Source of the DNA: Leptodactylus fallax
Taxonomy: Eukaryota > Chordata > Amphibia > Anura > Leptodactylidae
Length of the DNA: 64,000 bases
NCBI GenBank assembly: GCA_947044405.1
Contig: CAMRHE010000197.1
Coordinates: 3,100,001 to 3,164,000 of the forward strand
Direction of reading: 5' to 3'
The translations under genes and the position numbers were made by a program. Below the pieces are notes generated by a model. The model saw only the letters and a program-made list of their open reading frames with translations, did not search any database and was not told where the DNA came from. Positions 1 to 11,407 of this stretch are shown one piece after another (position 1 is the first letter of the stretch; every line of letters starts with the position of its first letter).

Positions 1-2973
1 AAAGCTGGAAGGATACATCTGGGAAAGAGACAAATATATAACCAGCCTACAGCCATGTCATGGATATGAAATGGCCATAGGCTAAGACCCCAAGAGGAGA
101 AAACTAAGCACTTTTGTCTACTAGGGAAACAGTATCAGCACAGTGAATGAGATTTCATTAATCTCATCCACCTATTGCAGAAAAAAGCTGCGGAAAAGCT
201 GTGTATTAACAAGGCATGCTTTTTGAAAAACACAGCGTGTTGATTGTAGCTGTGGAATCTTAAGCATTTTCCATATATTTTTGAGAAAAACTCAGCAAAA
301 ACTCTATGAAAAATGCAGCTGAAAAAGACAATGCCTTTGTTTGATTCGCTACATGGGGCCTTCGCCATCGGCTGGTTTCACATGAGCTTGTTCCCAGATT
401 TATCATTGTACTAAATAAAAATTGCAATTATAACTGGTGAGTCCTGTGGATATTCTTTATTGGGATATCTTATGCACTAAACTACTTTCTATCACTAAGC
501 ACCACTGGCACTGCTATCATGGATCTCAGCAAACCTGGAAAGGATCTGGATGCCTATAATGTCCTTCAGTTGAATGAGTTTAAATATTGCTATATGCAAG
601 TATTGGTTCCTCTTACCTCACCAACTGCTGACTAATTGTTATTATTTTGTTGTAGATGCATCCTGGGCCCATGTCTTTTATTCTAATATCTATCTATCTA
701 TCTAGTGAAAAGTTTTGAATTTGTTGAACCCATATTATGCATATCTGCTAAACAGACCTATTTATAGAGAATAGTAATTTTGCAAGCTTGGTGTTTTTAT
801 ATACATTCTCTAACATTTCAATATTTTGCCTTTATTATTATTATTGTTTATTTATATAGCACCATTAATTCCATGGTGCTTTACATTTGCCTTTTATTAG
901 TTTATGATTTCTGGATTACTCATTGATTTTAAGCTTCCCACTGTGTATATTCAACATAAGTGGTAGTTGGTTTATTTGTATATGTAGTTATATAAATTAT
1001 GCTTATGCGATTTTTTTTTTTGTTTCATTTGCATGCTGGGAAACTCCTGATCTGCAAATTTTCAGCAGCACTGTATAGAGAGCAAGATAAAATAAATGTA
1101 TTGCATGACCAAATGATTTCATATCTTGAATACTGAGCTATAAAATGAAGCTGCATATTGTCAAGTTCGCTACTAGGCAGTCCTAGAAATGTAGATATGT
1201 ATTTCATACTAGCACAGATAAATAGCAGCAGGAGGGTTAAAAAAAAAGAACAGAACAGAATAGTTCATAAATTTAACTGTCTATACAACTAACTTGAAGA
1301 AATAAAAAACATGGGCCTTGCAGAACAGTGGATCATTCTTAGCGGGTTAGATTAGGGGAAAATGATGGTTATGTTCCAAATTCCTCTTGTCCAGATCGGG
1401 ATTCAGATTTCTAGCTAATTTAATACAGCAGCCATTTCTACAGTTACCAACAGAGGCACACAAAATGCTCAAGACAAATATCCAAGTCGAGATAATTATG
1501 ACGGGGGGGAAAGAGCTGGTCACAGAGCTGCACACGAGAAGCAGGCTGCATGCCACCAAGAGGAAAAGTAATACGGCTAGTAACTGACCTAGCCATCCAT
1601 CATCACTGGGATAAAATACAGCCTGGCATCAGATATCCACACTAGAGCCTACTGTTCTCAAGCACGGTTTCTCAGTTTCTGGCAGAGGGTTAGCAATCAC
1701 AAATGTGACATCTGACTGTTCTCAGGTTCATCATTCCAGTGGGGCAGAGTTGTCTCCCTAAATTTTGTTCTCTTCGGAGTAATAAACAACTCATTCACAC
1801 TTACATTTTCTGACACTGTTTTATCATGAGATCATGGATGATACTGAACAGTGGCATTCATTTATTTAATATATTGTACAATGCTTGTCTAATACATAAA
1901 TGTGCTAATCCAATGGCTTGCAGGATATATGAAATGACCAATACAAATTCACAACCCTATTCTAACATAAATATTGTCCAGCCAATGGTCTTTCTAACCT
2001 CATACCATACAGAAGGACCCATAACAACTCACTTTATTTTACTTATCTGTGGATTTCCTTTGAGTTCTGCTTAAGAAAAATACTTTTTCCTCTGAAGAAT
2101 TTGCCAAATGAGAAGCATTGATCTCTTAGTTCTTAAAGGAAGTCTGGGACCAGGGTAAAGCATATTAAACCAGCAACACAATTACATAAGTCACACTCAT
2201 CTGAATGTAGCGCTTTTTCCGCTGTGGAAATTCCTGCCTCAGTTGCCAAGATATTATTTTTATCTCACAATATGCAAATGAGCAATCTGGAGTACTGAGT
2301 CCAGGAATGTTGCTCCAAACTGCTATGCTCACCATTGCCCAGGAACACCCTATTTCCCCATCCCTTCTTTGAGTGACAGGGCAGGGAGCAATGCTGAAAT
2401 CCTGCTAAGGAAGGGGGGGGGGGCATATTAGATCAGTGTGGGACATAACAGTTTGAAGCAACAACTCCAGACTGCTCCTTTGCATATTCTGAAATAAATG
2501 AATAGGTCAGCAACAGAGGCGCACATTTCAACCACTGCGGGTATTTTTATTCAATGTGTGGATGGGATTCACTAGGCTTTTTCCACAGCGTTTACCCACA
2601 GGGGCTTCAGCCTAACTTTAGAAAAAAAAAATATACATATACATATATCCACGGCTCAATAGCTCAGAGCACAATAAAGAAGAGTCTATTGGAGGAATGG
2701 TGAGAGCCACTCTCACAGCTTATCTACTCCTCTCACTGCAGTATGCCTAAAAAAATTCTCCCATAGACCTCAATGAATTGGCTCTAGATTATTGCTGCCA
2801 ATGGCCATGACTGTGCTGTAAATGTTGTTAACAGAGCAGAGGAGAATGTCAGGCAAGATGGCAGCCCCCATTATCATGTACAGAAAAGTATTTTAAAAAA
2901 AAATCTATAATCTGAAAATCAAAATAGATTACAAAAAAGTGATGTATTTCACTATCTGCTTTTAATAAATATT
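1..2973. other. AT-rich stretch without genes, with MITE fragments
   Basis: I see no supported gene here; the longest open frames are under 85 codons and match nothing I know. Recognisable pieces are: a fragment at about 130-366 ending in CATGGGGCCTTCGCC, related to the foldback MITE family seen complete at 51405-51676; a second scrap at about 2530-2617 of the same type (ending CAGGGGCTTCAGCC); a short (ATCT)n run near 693-711; a near-palindromic dispersed motif around 838-893 (TATAGCACCATTAATTCCAT followed by the inverted GGTGCT), a motif common in amphibian and fish interspersed repeats; and a poly-G run near 2405-2415. The stretch is best read as old repeat debris. Confidence 0.5.
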
Positions 2974-3191
2974 TACAGTGCCTTGCGCAAGTATTTGGCC
3001 CTCTTGAACATTTCAACCTTTTGCCACATTTCAGGCTTCAAACATAAAGATATAAAATTAATTTTTTGGTGAAGAATCAACAACAAGTGGGACACAATTG
3101 TGAAGTGGAACGAAATTTATTGGTTATTTTAAACTTTTGTAAAAAAATAAACTGAAAAGTGGGGCGTGCAATATTATTCGGCCCCCTTAAG

Positions 3192-4208
3192 TTAATACTT
3201 TGTAGCACCACCTTTTGCTGCGATTACAGCTGCAAGTCGCTTGGGATATGTCTCTATCAGTTTTGCACATTGAGAGACTGAAATTCTTGCCCATTCTTCC
3301 TTGGAAAACAGCTCGAGCTCAGTGAGGTTGGATGGAGAGTGTTTGTGAACAGCAGTTTTCAGCTCTTTCCACAGATTCTCGATTGGATTCAGGTCTGGAC
3401 TTTGACTTGGCCATTCTAACACCTGGATACGTTTATTTGTGAACCATTCCATTGTAGATTTTGCTTTATGTTTGGGATCATTGTCTTGTTGGAAGATAAA
3501 TCTCCGTCCCAGTCTCAGGTCTTTTTCAGACTCCAACAGGTTTTCTTCCAGAATGGTCCTGTATTTGGCTCCATCCATCTTCCCATCAATTTTAACCATC
3601 TTCCCTGTCCCTGCTGAAGAAAAGCAGGCCCAAACTATGATGCTGCCACCACCATGTTTGACAGTGGGGATGGTGTGTTCAGGGTGATGAGCTGTGTTGC
3701 TTTTACGCCAAACATATCGTTTTGCATTATGGACAAAAAGTTCGATTTTGGTTTCATCTGACCAGAGCACCTTCTTCCACATGTTTGGTGTGTCTCCCAG
3801 GTGGCTTGTGGCAAACTTTAAACGAGACTTTTTATGGATATCTTTGAGAAATGGCTTTCTTCTTGCCACTCTTCCATAAAGGCCAGATTTGTCCAGTGTA
3901 CGACTGATTGTTGTCCTATGGACAGACTCTCCCACCTCAGCTGTAGATCTCTGCAGTTCATCCAGAGTGATCATGGGCCTCTTGGCTGCTTCTCTGATCA
4001 GTCTTCTCCTTGTTTGAGATGAAAGTTTAGAGGGACGGCCGGATCTTGGTAGATTTGCAGTGGTCTGATACTCCTTCCATTTCAATATGATTGTTTGCAC
4101 AGTGCTCCTTGGGATGTTTAAAGTTTGGGAAATCTTTTTGTATCCAAATCCGGCTTTAAACTTCTCCATCACAGTATCACGGACCTGCCTGGTGTGTTCC
4201 TTGGTCTT
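3192..4208 (-). pseudogene. Tc1 transposase, start codon lost
   Basis: A Tc1-family transposase, which binds the terminal inverted repeats and cuts and pastes the element at TA. The order is: paired helix-turn-helix DNA-binding region, a GRPSKLS linker like an AT-hook, then the DDE catalytic core (SDETKIE for the first Asp, [12 protein letters not shown] for the second, NPIENLWKELK for the Glu) and a C-terminal AAKGGATKY tail. The frame is open from 4208 to 3192, but the codon that is ATG in the sister copy (12683) is ATT here, so the first usable Met is 12 codons into the protein (4172, giving 326 aa). That shortened product would lack the start of the first helix-turn-helix. The body shows no stop or frameshift, so decay is recent or slight. 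Confidence 0.9.
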
Positions 4209-4434
4209 AATGATGCTCTCTGCGCTTTAAAAAGAACCCTGAGACTATCACAGAGCAGGTGCATTTATACGGAGACTGGATTATATTTATCATCATCAGT
4301 CATTTAGGACAACATTGGTTCATTCAGAGATCCTCACTGAACTTCTGGAGTGAGTTTGCTGCACTGAAAGTAAAGGGGCCGAATAATATTGCACGCCCCA
4401 ATTTTCAGTTTTTTATTTTCTACAAAAGTTTAAA

Positions 4435-4452
4435 ATAACCAATAAATTTCTT
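4435..4452. repeat. Target-site duplication of the LINE, left copy
   Basis: The 18 bases ATAACCAATAAATTTCTT at 4435-4452 recur exactly at 11253-11270 on the other side of the LINE. This exact direct repeat, next to a poly-A (here poly-T) tail on one side, is the mark of target-primed reverse transcription. Confidence 0.95.
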
Positions 4453-4453
4453 C

Positions 4454-4484
<31 letters not shown>

Positions 4485-4669
4485 ATTTTTATTTTATTGT
4501 TAAGTCTCGTATAACAAATGAGGATACATGCAAACATATTGCAGCAGTGCACAAAATCATATAAAGTACATCCAACATAGTACATTTGTATCAGTGCAGG
4601 CTGTATAATGACAATAAACTCAATTTATGGAATAATCAATCCTAGGTATTACTGAGGGAGGGGGGGGAC

Positions 4670-7600
4670 TCACAGTCTCAGCTCCTTCCACTTTGCCCAG
4701 GTCTTAAGGAAACGGGCATGTGTCCTGGATTTCCAGCTTGACAGTTCTTCGAAGCGTGAGATCTGATTAACTTTTTCCACCCATTCCATTTTTGATGGGG
4801 GATCAGTACTTAGCCATTTGCGAGGAATAAGTGAATTGGCAGCCGATAAGAGGAGTGAGATAAGGTTATTTCTCGATGGGGTGTAGTATGCCGATTGTAG
4901 TGAGATCAGGACCATAGTTGGGCTGAGCTTAAAGGTCGGAGAAGAAAGTCGTCTAATCACTGATTGAATATCATTCCAAAACGGACTAATTACTGGGCAC
5001 TGCCACCATATGTGCAACAAGGACCCACTCTGAGACTTACATCTCCAGCAGGTGTCAGAATCTGATAGATTCATTTTGTGGAGCCATTGTGGAGTATGAT
5101 ACCATCTGGTTAGCAACTTATAGTGAGTCTCCTGTAGGCGCACACAGGTGGAAAAGCCATGAGAATTTCGTAATACCTGTATGACTTGCTCCTCTGAGAG
5201 GACCACACCCAACTCCATTTCCCAAGAAGTTAGGAAAGCCGGTTTATGTATCCGAACAGGACTGACAAAAGTGGACAGGACATATGATGTCTTGGACAAA
5301 AATTTATTTCGAGCTATGAGGCTTCGTTCGAAGGGAGTGAGATCGACTCGTAGTGTGTTAGCTGTCAGCCAGTCCCGCATATATTTATGCAGGTGGTGTT
5401 TATGTAGAAAGGACAGCGGTTTGTCAGAGACCAGCGATTCCAGTTTTGTAAAGTTCACCTCTGCTTTCCCACCAACAGCCTCCAGCAGTCGGTGTGAAGT
5501 CAGGCGATGCCACATGTCTGAACAGGATACCTTCGACCTTCCCAGCCAATCTGGTACAATGTCTATAGGGCTTAGAGGCGAAGGGGAAGGTGCCAGTGTT
5601 TCTTTCAATTCCCGCCATGTTTCACAGGCGCCTAACAGGATTTGATCAATTGATTGGGAGCTGCGACGTGGGGAGCCATACAGCCACAGGTCTACTTGGC
5701 AGGTCGGCCCAAATGTGCAGACAGAAAGTTTATGGAATAGTGAGGGTGGATCCGAGGAAGTGAGCTCAATCCAACGCTTCAATTGTATTGCTTTGTAATA
5801 ACCCAAGACATCTGGCATGCCCATGCCACCCGCCACCTTCTTCTTCATCAAGAAACTTATAGAGAGCCGTGGACGTTTGCCACGCCAGAGGAAAGTGGAG
5901 AAAAGACTTCTTAATGACTTGAAAAAATACGGGGGGAGGCGTATGGGCAACATATGGAGTCGGTATAGGATCTTGGGAAGCACATAAGTCTGCAATAGAT
6001 TTCGTCTACCAAACCAAGAAAACGGCATTCCTTGATAAGAAGCTAACATGGTGCGAATTTCCGTTAGTAGTGACTGAAAATTCTCTGTGTAGATGTGAGA
6101 CGGATCTGCTGTTAGTTGGACACCTAAATATTTAATGGATTTTGAGGTCCACTTAAAGGGCGTGGAGGCGGATACTTGTAGTGATTTTTTAGGGGGGAGA
6201 GAGACATTTAACACCTCTGATTTATCTAGATTGTCTTTATATCCAGAGACTGAGCCATAGCGAGAGAGGAGTTCTACAATGGCAGGGAGCCCTTTCTCGG
6301 GGTTGGACACCATAAACAGAACGTCGTCTGCAAAGGCGGCGGAATGCATAGTTTGTGTTCCTATTTTAAATCCTGATATGTCTGGGTGAGCACGAACCGC
6401 CTGTAATAGGGATTCCAATACTAAAATGAACAGGGAGGGGGAAAGAGGGCAACCCTGTCTGGTCCCATTCGTAATATTGAAGCTGGGGGAAAGTGTGTCA
6501 TTAATCTTCAAGCGAGCGTAAGGGGAACCATAGAGAGTGAAGATCGCTTCTATATATTGAAGGGGGAAGTTAAATTTTTTTAGCGTGGCTTTCATAAATA
6601 ACCAGTCCACTCTATCAAACGCTTTTTCAGCGTCTACTCCCAGCAAAACCAGGCTCGAGCGTGTTTTCCTAGAATGGGTGATAACGTGGAGTAAGCGATG
6701 GGAGTTATCCTTTCCCTCTCTGCCCAGAACAAAACCAGCTTGATCAGGGTGTAGTAAGGAAGGTAGAAGATGTTTCATTCTAGTGGCCAATATTTTCGCC
6801 CACAATTTAAGATCGAGATTAAGGAGAGAGATAGGCCTATAGCTACCACAGGAGAGGGGGTCTTTCCCTTCTTTAGGAAGCAACGTAATATGTGCTTCTT
6901 GTGCTTGGCAGGGGAGTTTTTTCCCCGAAAGCAGGGCATTACAGGATCTAGAAAGATGCGGTAGTAATTCTGATTGGAATACTTTATAGTATTGTAAGGG
7001 GAAGCCATCTGGACCTGGGCTTTTCCCTTTAGGGAAGCTATTTAGGACACATTTAATTTCTTCCAAAGAAATTGAGGACGTGAGTGTCGCAGCGTCTTCC
7101 GCCGACAGGGATGGCAGAGAGAGGGAGTTAAGGAATTCCTCTATCCTATTTACTTTGCTTGTTGTAGCGGTCTCAGTGTCATTGGTGTTTAGGTTGTATA
7201 GCCCAGTGTAAAATGAGAGGAAAGCCGAGGTTATGTCTTTGGTGGATTTGTGTGTGTTGCCTGCTTGATCTTTTATAACCGAAATAAAGCACTTGGCCTT
7301 TCGTTTCTTAATCAGCGAAGTCATAAGCTTACCCCCCTTGTCCCCATGTGCATAGAGCCTGTGTTGGTAGTGAAGAAAATGTTTAGCCGTTCGGACGTTA
7401 ATGGCATCTTTTAGCTTTTCTCGCAGAGTTTGGAGTTCAGTGCTTCTATTCAACTGTCTACTTGCCTTGCGTGTGCGTTCAATTGCCGCTATGTCTGAAA
7501 GAATTTTGTCTAGTTCTGCCTGAGTTTCCCTCTTGACTCTGGAGGCCAGGGATATGAAAATTCCCCTAATTACCGCCTTATGTGCCTCCCAAGTAATGGT

Positions 7601-8449
7601 GGGACAAGTATCTGCATTAGCATTTATGGCAAAGTACGACTCCATCTGCTGCCTGACGGTCTCAACTAGATCTGGGCGATCCATCAAAGCTTCATTTAAT
7701 CTCCAGCACCAATCCCTTTGAGGCAGTTGGCGCAGTGTTAACCTAGCCCATACTGGTGCATGATCGGACACCGATATAGAATCGATGCGGGATTGCAGAG
7801 AATACGGGGCTAGATCTCTAGTGACAAAAATATAATCCAGTCTCTGATAGGATTGCCGAGGATTGGAAAAAAAGGAATAATCCTTCACGGATGGGTTGTG
7901 CAGACGCCAAAGATCGACCAAATGCAAGTCATTTAGGTCTTGCAGGAGTCTACCCAGTGCTTTCTGGGGAATAGATGATGTCCCTCTAGAGGCATCAAGA
8001 GCAGGGTTGAGAGTGAGGTTAAAATCGCCAGCTAGGATTATAGAACCTTCTGCAAAGAGTTCCAGTGTGCGCAGAGCCTCAACAAGCCAAGCCACTTGGC
8101 CCTGATTGGGAGCATAGAAATTGGCAAAGGTGTATTTATAAGTAGCGATAGTGCCTTTTAGCAGCAGAATTCTGCCCTTGGAGTCCTCATAAGTTTGAGA
8201 ACACTGGAAAGGCACTGAGGAATGAAATAGAATAGAAACACCCCTAGAGGAAGCAGTGGGATTCGTGGAGTGGAAACAAGTAGTGAACATTTTTGTGGGG
8301 AGGCGAGGGATTTTCCCTGTCTTGAAATGAGTTTCTTGAAGGAACGCCACATTTGTGTGTAGCTTACGGAGTATGGTAAAAATTTGAGATCTCTTATTCG
8401 GGGAATTTAGGCCATGGGTGTTAAAGGAAGTAAAAACTAATTCGGACAT
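4670..8449 (-). CDS. LINE ORF2: AP endonuclease and reverse transcriptase
   Basis: ORF2 makes the nick at the target and copies the LINE RNA into it. The frame is open from 8647, but I choose the ATG at 8449 because the endonuclease fold starts there (MSELVFTSFNTHGLN), giving 1259 aa; the upstream 66 codons are low-complexity Ser/Pro/Leu. Visible motifs are the endonuclease (FLQETHF, ILAGDFNLTLNP, YQRLDYIF, SVSDHAPVW within about residues 1-240), reverse transcriptase (SYRPISLLNLDLK, VDAEKAFDRVDW, NGTRQGCPLSPSL, AFADDVLF, roughly 460-760) and a C-terminal zinc knuckle of the C-x2-C-x8-H-x4-C type (CWRCKSQSGSLLHIWWQC, near residue 1120). Length fits L1 ORF2. No stop or frameshift is seen, so it could be translated. 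Confidence 0.93.
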   Translation of the reverse strand: MSELVFTSFNTHGLNSPNKRSQIFTILRKLHTNVAFLQETHFKTGKIPRLPTKMFTTCFHSTNPTASSRGVSILFHSSVPFQCSQTYEDSKGRILLLKGTIATYKYTFANFYAPNQGQVAWLVEALRTLELFAEGSIILAGDFNLTLNPALDASRGTSSIPQKALGRLLQDLNDLHLVDLWRLHNPSVKDYSFFSNPRQSYQRLDYIFVTRDLAPYSLQSRIDSISVSDHAPVWARLTLRQLPQRDWCWRLNEALMDRPDLVETVRQQMESYFAINANADTCPTITWEAHKAVIRGIFISLASRVKRETQAELDKILSDIAAIERTRKASRQLNRSTELQTLREKLKDAINVRTAKHFLHYQHRLYAHGDKGGKLMTSLIKKRKAKCFISVIKDQAGNTHKSTKDITSAFLSFYTGLYNLNTNDTETATTSKVNRIEEFLNSLSLPSLSAEDAATLTSSISLEEIKCVLNSFPKGKSPGPDGFPLQYYKVFQSELLPHLSRSCNALLSGKKLPCQAQEAHITLLPKEGKDPLSCGSYRPISLLNLDLKLWAKILATRMKHLLPSLLHPDQAGFVLGREGKDNSHRLLHVITHSRKTRSSLVLLGVDAEKAFDRVDWLFMKATLKKFNFPLQYIEAIFTLYGSPYARLKINDTLSPSFNITNGTRQGCPLSPSLFILVLESLLQAVRAHPDISGFKIGTQTMHSAAFADDVLFMVSNPEKGLPAIVELLSRYGSVSGYKDNLDKSEVLNVSLPPKKSLQVSASTPFKWTSKSIKYLGVQLTADPSHIYTENFQSLLTEIRTMLASYQGMPFSWFGRRNLLQTYVLPKILYRLHMLPIRLPPYFFKSLRSLFSTFLWRGKRPRLSISFLMKKKVAGGMGMPDVLGYYKAIQLKRWIELTSSDPPSLFHKLSVCTFGPTCQVDLWLYGSPRRSSQSIDQILLGACETWRELKETLAPSPSPLSPIDIVPDWLGRSKVSCSDMWHRLTSHRLLEAVGGKAEVNFTKLESLVSDKPLSFLHKHHLHKYMRDWLTANTLRVDLTPFERSLIARNKFLSKTSYVLSTFVSPVRIHKPAFLTSWEMELGVVLSEEQVIQVLRNSHGFSTCVRLQETHYKLLTRWYHTPQWLHKMNLSDSDTCWRCKSQSGSLLHIWWQCPVISPFWNDIQSVIRRLSSPTFKLSPTMVLISLQSAYYTPSRNNLISLLLSAANSLIPRKWLSTDPPSKMEWVEKVNQISRFEELSSWKSRTHARFLKTWAKWKELRL

Positions 8450-10074
8450 GGTGGCTCTGAGACAATGTGAGTCCAATGGGTAAGAAGGGTGAGGGAGAGA
8501 GGGAAAGGAGGGGTATTTGAACAAACAGAGGTTAGGTGGGAAGGTTTGGGTAGTGAGACAACCAGACGAGGAAGGGGAGGGGTAGAAAGGGAGAAGAGAG
8601 AGAGGTGAGGAAAGCTTAGATAGAGATAGAGAAGAGAAAGAGTACAAGAACTAGGTTGGGCCCAAAATAATGCACCCGTCAATAGATCAAATATTTAGCG
8701 GCAACGCCTGACAGCCGCTAAGCTTGAAACACTTACTCTGTCAATAGACAGAATATAAAAGGGATAGGGGAAACGGAGATGGTCCCAATCGTGACAGCCA
8801 CCTACCATACCTTACAGGAGTGGTTGCGCACATAGGCGTGTAACAATGGGGACTACATACAGGCAACAGTGTGTAAAAGATGTAAAGGTACACAAGAGAT
8901 GTGAGAGTTAGAGATATCCTATGGACACGTCTGGAAGGGCGGGGGGTGGGCAGTATGAGAGTGCAAATAGGCTCAGGGATAGTTGCCATAATTGCGCCGA
9001 AATGAGCCCATGTCATATTATACAACATTAACAACAGAATCAATACAATCCGGGATTACATAAACATCTCCAATGTGGTTATACCGAAATCCCTTATGGG
9101 GGTCTATCTCAGCAATATAGTTAGGGTGGTTAGTGCACACACCCCTATGTATTAGTGCGGCATAACTTCCCGAGGCATCGGGAATCCCGGCACGACACCC
9201 TGCTATCCAAAGAACCCACAAACCCGTGTGTGAGCCCCCCCCCCCCCACCCAACAACCCGCCCCCCCGATATTCCGCTGGTAGTAGTTAGTAGTTAGTAA
9301 TAGTTAGCTGTTAGTAATGGTTTTTGTGGTAACCCCTGAGAGTTAGCAATAGGTACTGATTAGTGACAGTGAGTAATGATTAGTAATTGGCAGTTAGTAG
9401 TTAGTAGCAAGTAGGCTTACTTAGCAAGTTCCCTGACGTGCCTAGTGTACACAGTGCAACGTGAAAATTTTGGTTCACTGAATGAATATACTCCCTACTA
9501 AAGTAATGAACCTCTTCCCCACCTGGGCTCCCCCGCCATCCGAGACCACGGGGCCCCACGTGCCTGCTCCTCCTCCAAGGCACCATAAACGCATCACCGG
9601 CCCCGAAATCCAGGACGGGGGGTGGAAGGCCCCACAAATACAATTGTTAGTCAGAAAACCCACCCACAGACATGTATATCAAACATCTCAAACAGTTGGA
9701 CTTCTCAGGGAACTGGGGGAGGGAGGGAACATGGTAGAGAGTGACAGAGCTCCAACCACCCGTTTCCCGACATAGGGTGCCAGTCACTCCCACCGTGGGT
9801 GCTGCAGGGCCCATCGGGCACAAAGCAAGCTCCTGGGATAGGTCATGAGGGAGTGGAGGTTGTGGAAAGTATGAGGGGGGTGTGGGAGGATAGGTCCAGG
9901 GTAGAAGGTACCTTCAACTGCCAGCAGTCCCGGATATGAGTGCAAGACATAGGTACTTCACTTCTGGGCCAGTCCAGTGGGAGGGAATGGTTCCACAGTG
10001 AATTTGCAAGAGGTGCCTTTCACACACAAGTCAGCTCCATGTAGAGGAACAGCTCAGTGGTAAGATTACCGACA
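8450..10074. other. LINE inter-ORF spacer with GTTAGTA-type short repeat
   Basis: This 1.6-kb gap between ORF1 stop and ORF2 start is far longer than in mammalian L1. It has no ORF I recognise. It holds a C-rich run at about 9236-9248 and, at about 9284-9415, an irregular tandem repeat built from TAGTTAGTA-like units (read on the plus strand). It may carry a promoter or an internal ribosome entry element for ORF2, but nothing in the sequence proves that. Confidence 0.55.
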
Positions 10075-11164
10075 TCAAGTGGATTCTTGTATGTGTCTCT
10101 TCAAAGAGGGTTTCCTAGGTCTTGGCAACCTGAGATGCTGTTGCAGGCCGTCCTGTTCAAAGCTGGGCAGTGACGGCCAGGAGTGTAAGTCCTCCGGGAG
10201 AGACAACCACGAGGGAATCTCCATAGGGGGTATGTCGAGCAAAGCCCAGGCTTTGGAGAGATCTTCTGGTGAACGTATGACTATCCTGCGGCCTTGCTTA
10301 AGAACAGACAACCCGAAGGGAAAAAGCCATGCATACTGAAGGCCTCTTTCCCGTAGTGCCTCCAGCAGTGGACGTAACATCCGACGCTTTGCCAGGGTAG
10401 ATGGCGCCAGGTCTTGGTATAGGTGGATCTCTGTTTGGGCATACATAAGTGGTCTTTTTTTCCCTTGCAGCAGCTAGTATAGCAGATGTGTCCGCGGAGG
10501 ACAGTAGCCCGCAGATTACATCCCTCGGTGGGTCAGCAGGGGAGGGTTTAGGTCTGACCGCTCGGTGGACCCTTTCGATGTGGACCGAGGCTGCCTTTTC
10601 CGCACCCACGAGGGATACAAAGATGGCCGACATCACCTCTCTCAGATCCTCAGAAGTAGGAGGTTCCGGAAGGCCCTTAAGGCGCAGGTTCCTCCTGCGG
10701 TTCCGATTCTCCAGATCCTCCAGAGCATCGTATGTTCTGTTCAAGTGGGTGTGATGATCGGTGATACGCTGTGCCAGCAAAGAAGAGTGAAGGGTAATCG
10801 CTGAGCACGCCGACTCAAGGGAGTCTACTCTTTTGCCCACGGATTGTATGTCGGCCCGTATGTCAGAGAGCTCCGTGAGCACTGGGGCGATTGCTTGTGC
10901 CAGAGCCTTGCGAAGGAAGGACTTGGTAATCATCCCGGAGATAGCGTCTGTCCAGTCAGTACCCGACGCGCTGTCCAGATCTGAGTCCTCTGCCGCGTCT
11001 CCCGAGTGGGCCTCTTCCAGCGCCATCTTGCGCGCCACTGCAGGAGAACGCTGGACTTTCTTGCGAAAGAATTTATGCACCTCCGCTGCGTTATTCTTGC
11101 CCGTGGGGGTACCTGGTAGTTCCCCGCTTCTTTCTCTCAGTGTCTTGCCCATTCTTGTCCTCAA
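10075..11164 (-). pseudogene. LINE ORF1 (RNA-binding chaperone), one frameshift
   Basis: ORF1 of L1-type LINEs coats the element RNA as a coiled-coil trimer. The first part (11164 down to about 10460) begins MRTRMGKTLRERSGE, runs through an acidic stretch, a heptad-rich coiled coil (IAPVLTELSDIRADIQSVG to LEDLENRNRRRNLRLKGLP) and the start of the RRM-like region (NLRLKGLPEPPTSEDL, IERVHRAVRPKP). The second part (10446 to 10075, starting at MYAQTEIHLYQDLAP) carries the C-terminal domain (KRRMLRPLLEALRERG, YAWLFPFGLSV). The two lie in different frames; the switch coincides with a run of seven A (10455-10461, T on the plus strand), consistent with a one-base change. The total length, about 362 codons, fits the family. 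It could be a sequencing error in a homopolymer. Confidence 0.85.
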
Positions 11165-11252
11165 TTGAGCGTTTTAAGGCAGGTAGTGGCTTAGTGTCTG
11201 ACGGAGCTGCAGGCTCAGACGTCCATCAGCATCTACGGTTAGGCTCCGCCCC

Positions 11253-11270
11253 ATAACCAATAAATTTCTT
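11253..11270. repeat. Target-site duplication of the LINE, right copy
   Basis: Exact match to 4435-4452; marks the 5' border of the LINE. Sequence after it returns to Tc1-A arm (CACTTCACAATTGTGTCCC). Confidence 0.95.
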
Positions 11271-11407
11271 TCACTTCACAATTGTGTCCCACTTGTTGTT
11301 GATTCTTCACCAAAAAATTAAAATTTTATATCTTTATGTTTGAAGCCTGAAATGTGGCAAAAGGTTGAAAAGTTCAAGGGGGCCGAATACTTTCACAAGG
11401 CACTGTA

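Larger units (their letters stand above)
4453..11252 (-). mobile_element. Full-length L1/Tx1-type LINE retrotransposon
   Basis: A 6.8-kb non-LTR retrotransposon on the minus strand, inserted in the arm of Tc1-A. It has a 5' end beginning GGGGCGGAGCCTAACC (reading the minus strand from 11252), a short leader of about 88 bases, ORF1 (11164-10075), an unusually long inter-ORF spacer (about 1.6 kb), ORF2 (8449-4670), a 3' UTR and a poly-A tail read as poly-T at 4454-4479. It is flanked by an exact 18-bp duplication. The ORF pair, an N-terminal AP-type endonuclease in ORF2 and an RRM-type ORF1 place it in the L1 group; amphibian relatives are the Tx1/L1 lineages. The unbroken ORF2 suggests a young copy. 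Confidence 0.93.
2974..11407 (-). mobile_element. Tc1-like DNA transposon (Tc1-A), split by a LINE
   Basis: The outer ends are inverted copies of each other: CAGTGCCTTGCGCAAGTAT begins at 2976, and its inverse ends in AAGGCACTG at 11405, both bordered by TA (2974-2975 and 11406-11407), as expected for Tc1/mariner. The inverted arms are long (roughly 200 bp, including the GGCCCCCTTGAA and AACAACAAGTGGGACAC blocks). The transposase lies on the minus strand (3192-4172). A 6.8-kb LINE sits inside the arm at 4453-11252, so the transposon itself is about 1.6 kb. The sister copy at 12289-14582 is very similar, which helped set the ends. Confidence 0.93.

Noticed and set aside
5181..5645. 154-codon plus-strand frame
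   Set aside because: It is antisense to LINE ORF2 and has no recognisable motif; a shadow frame.
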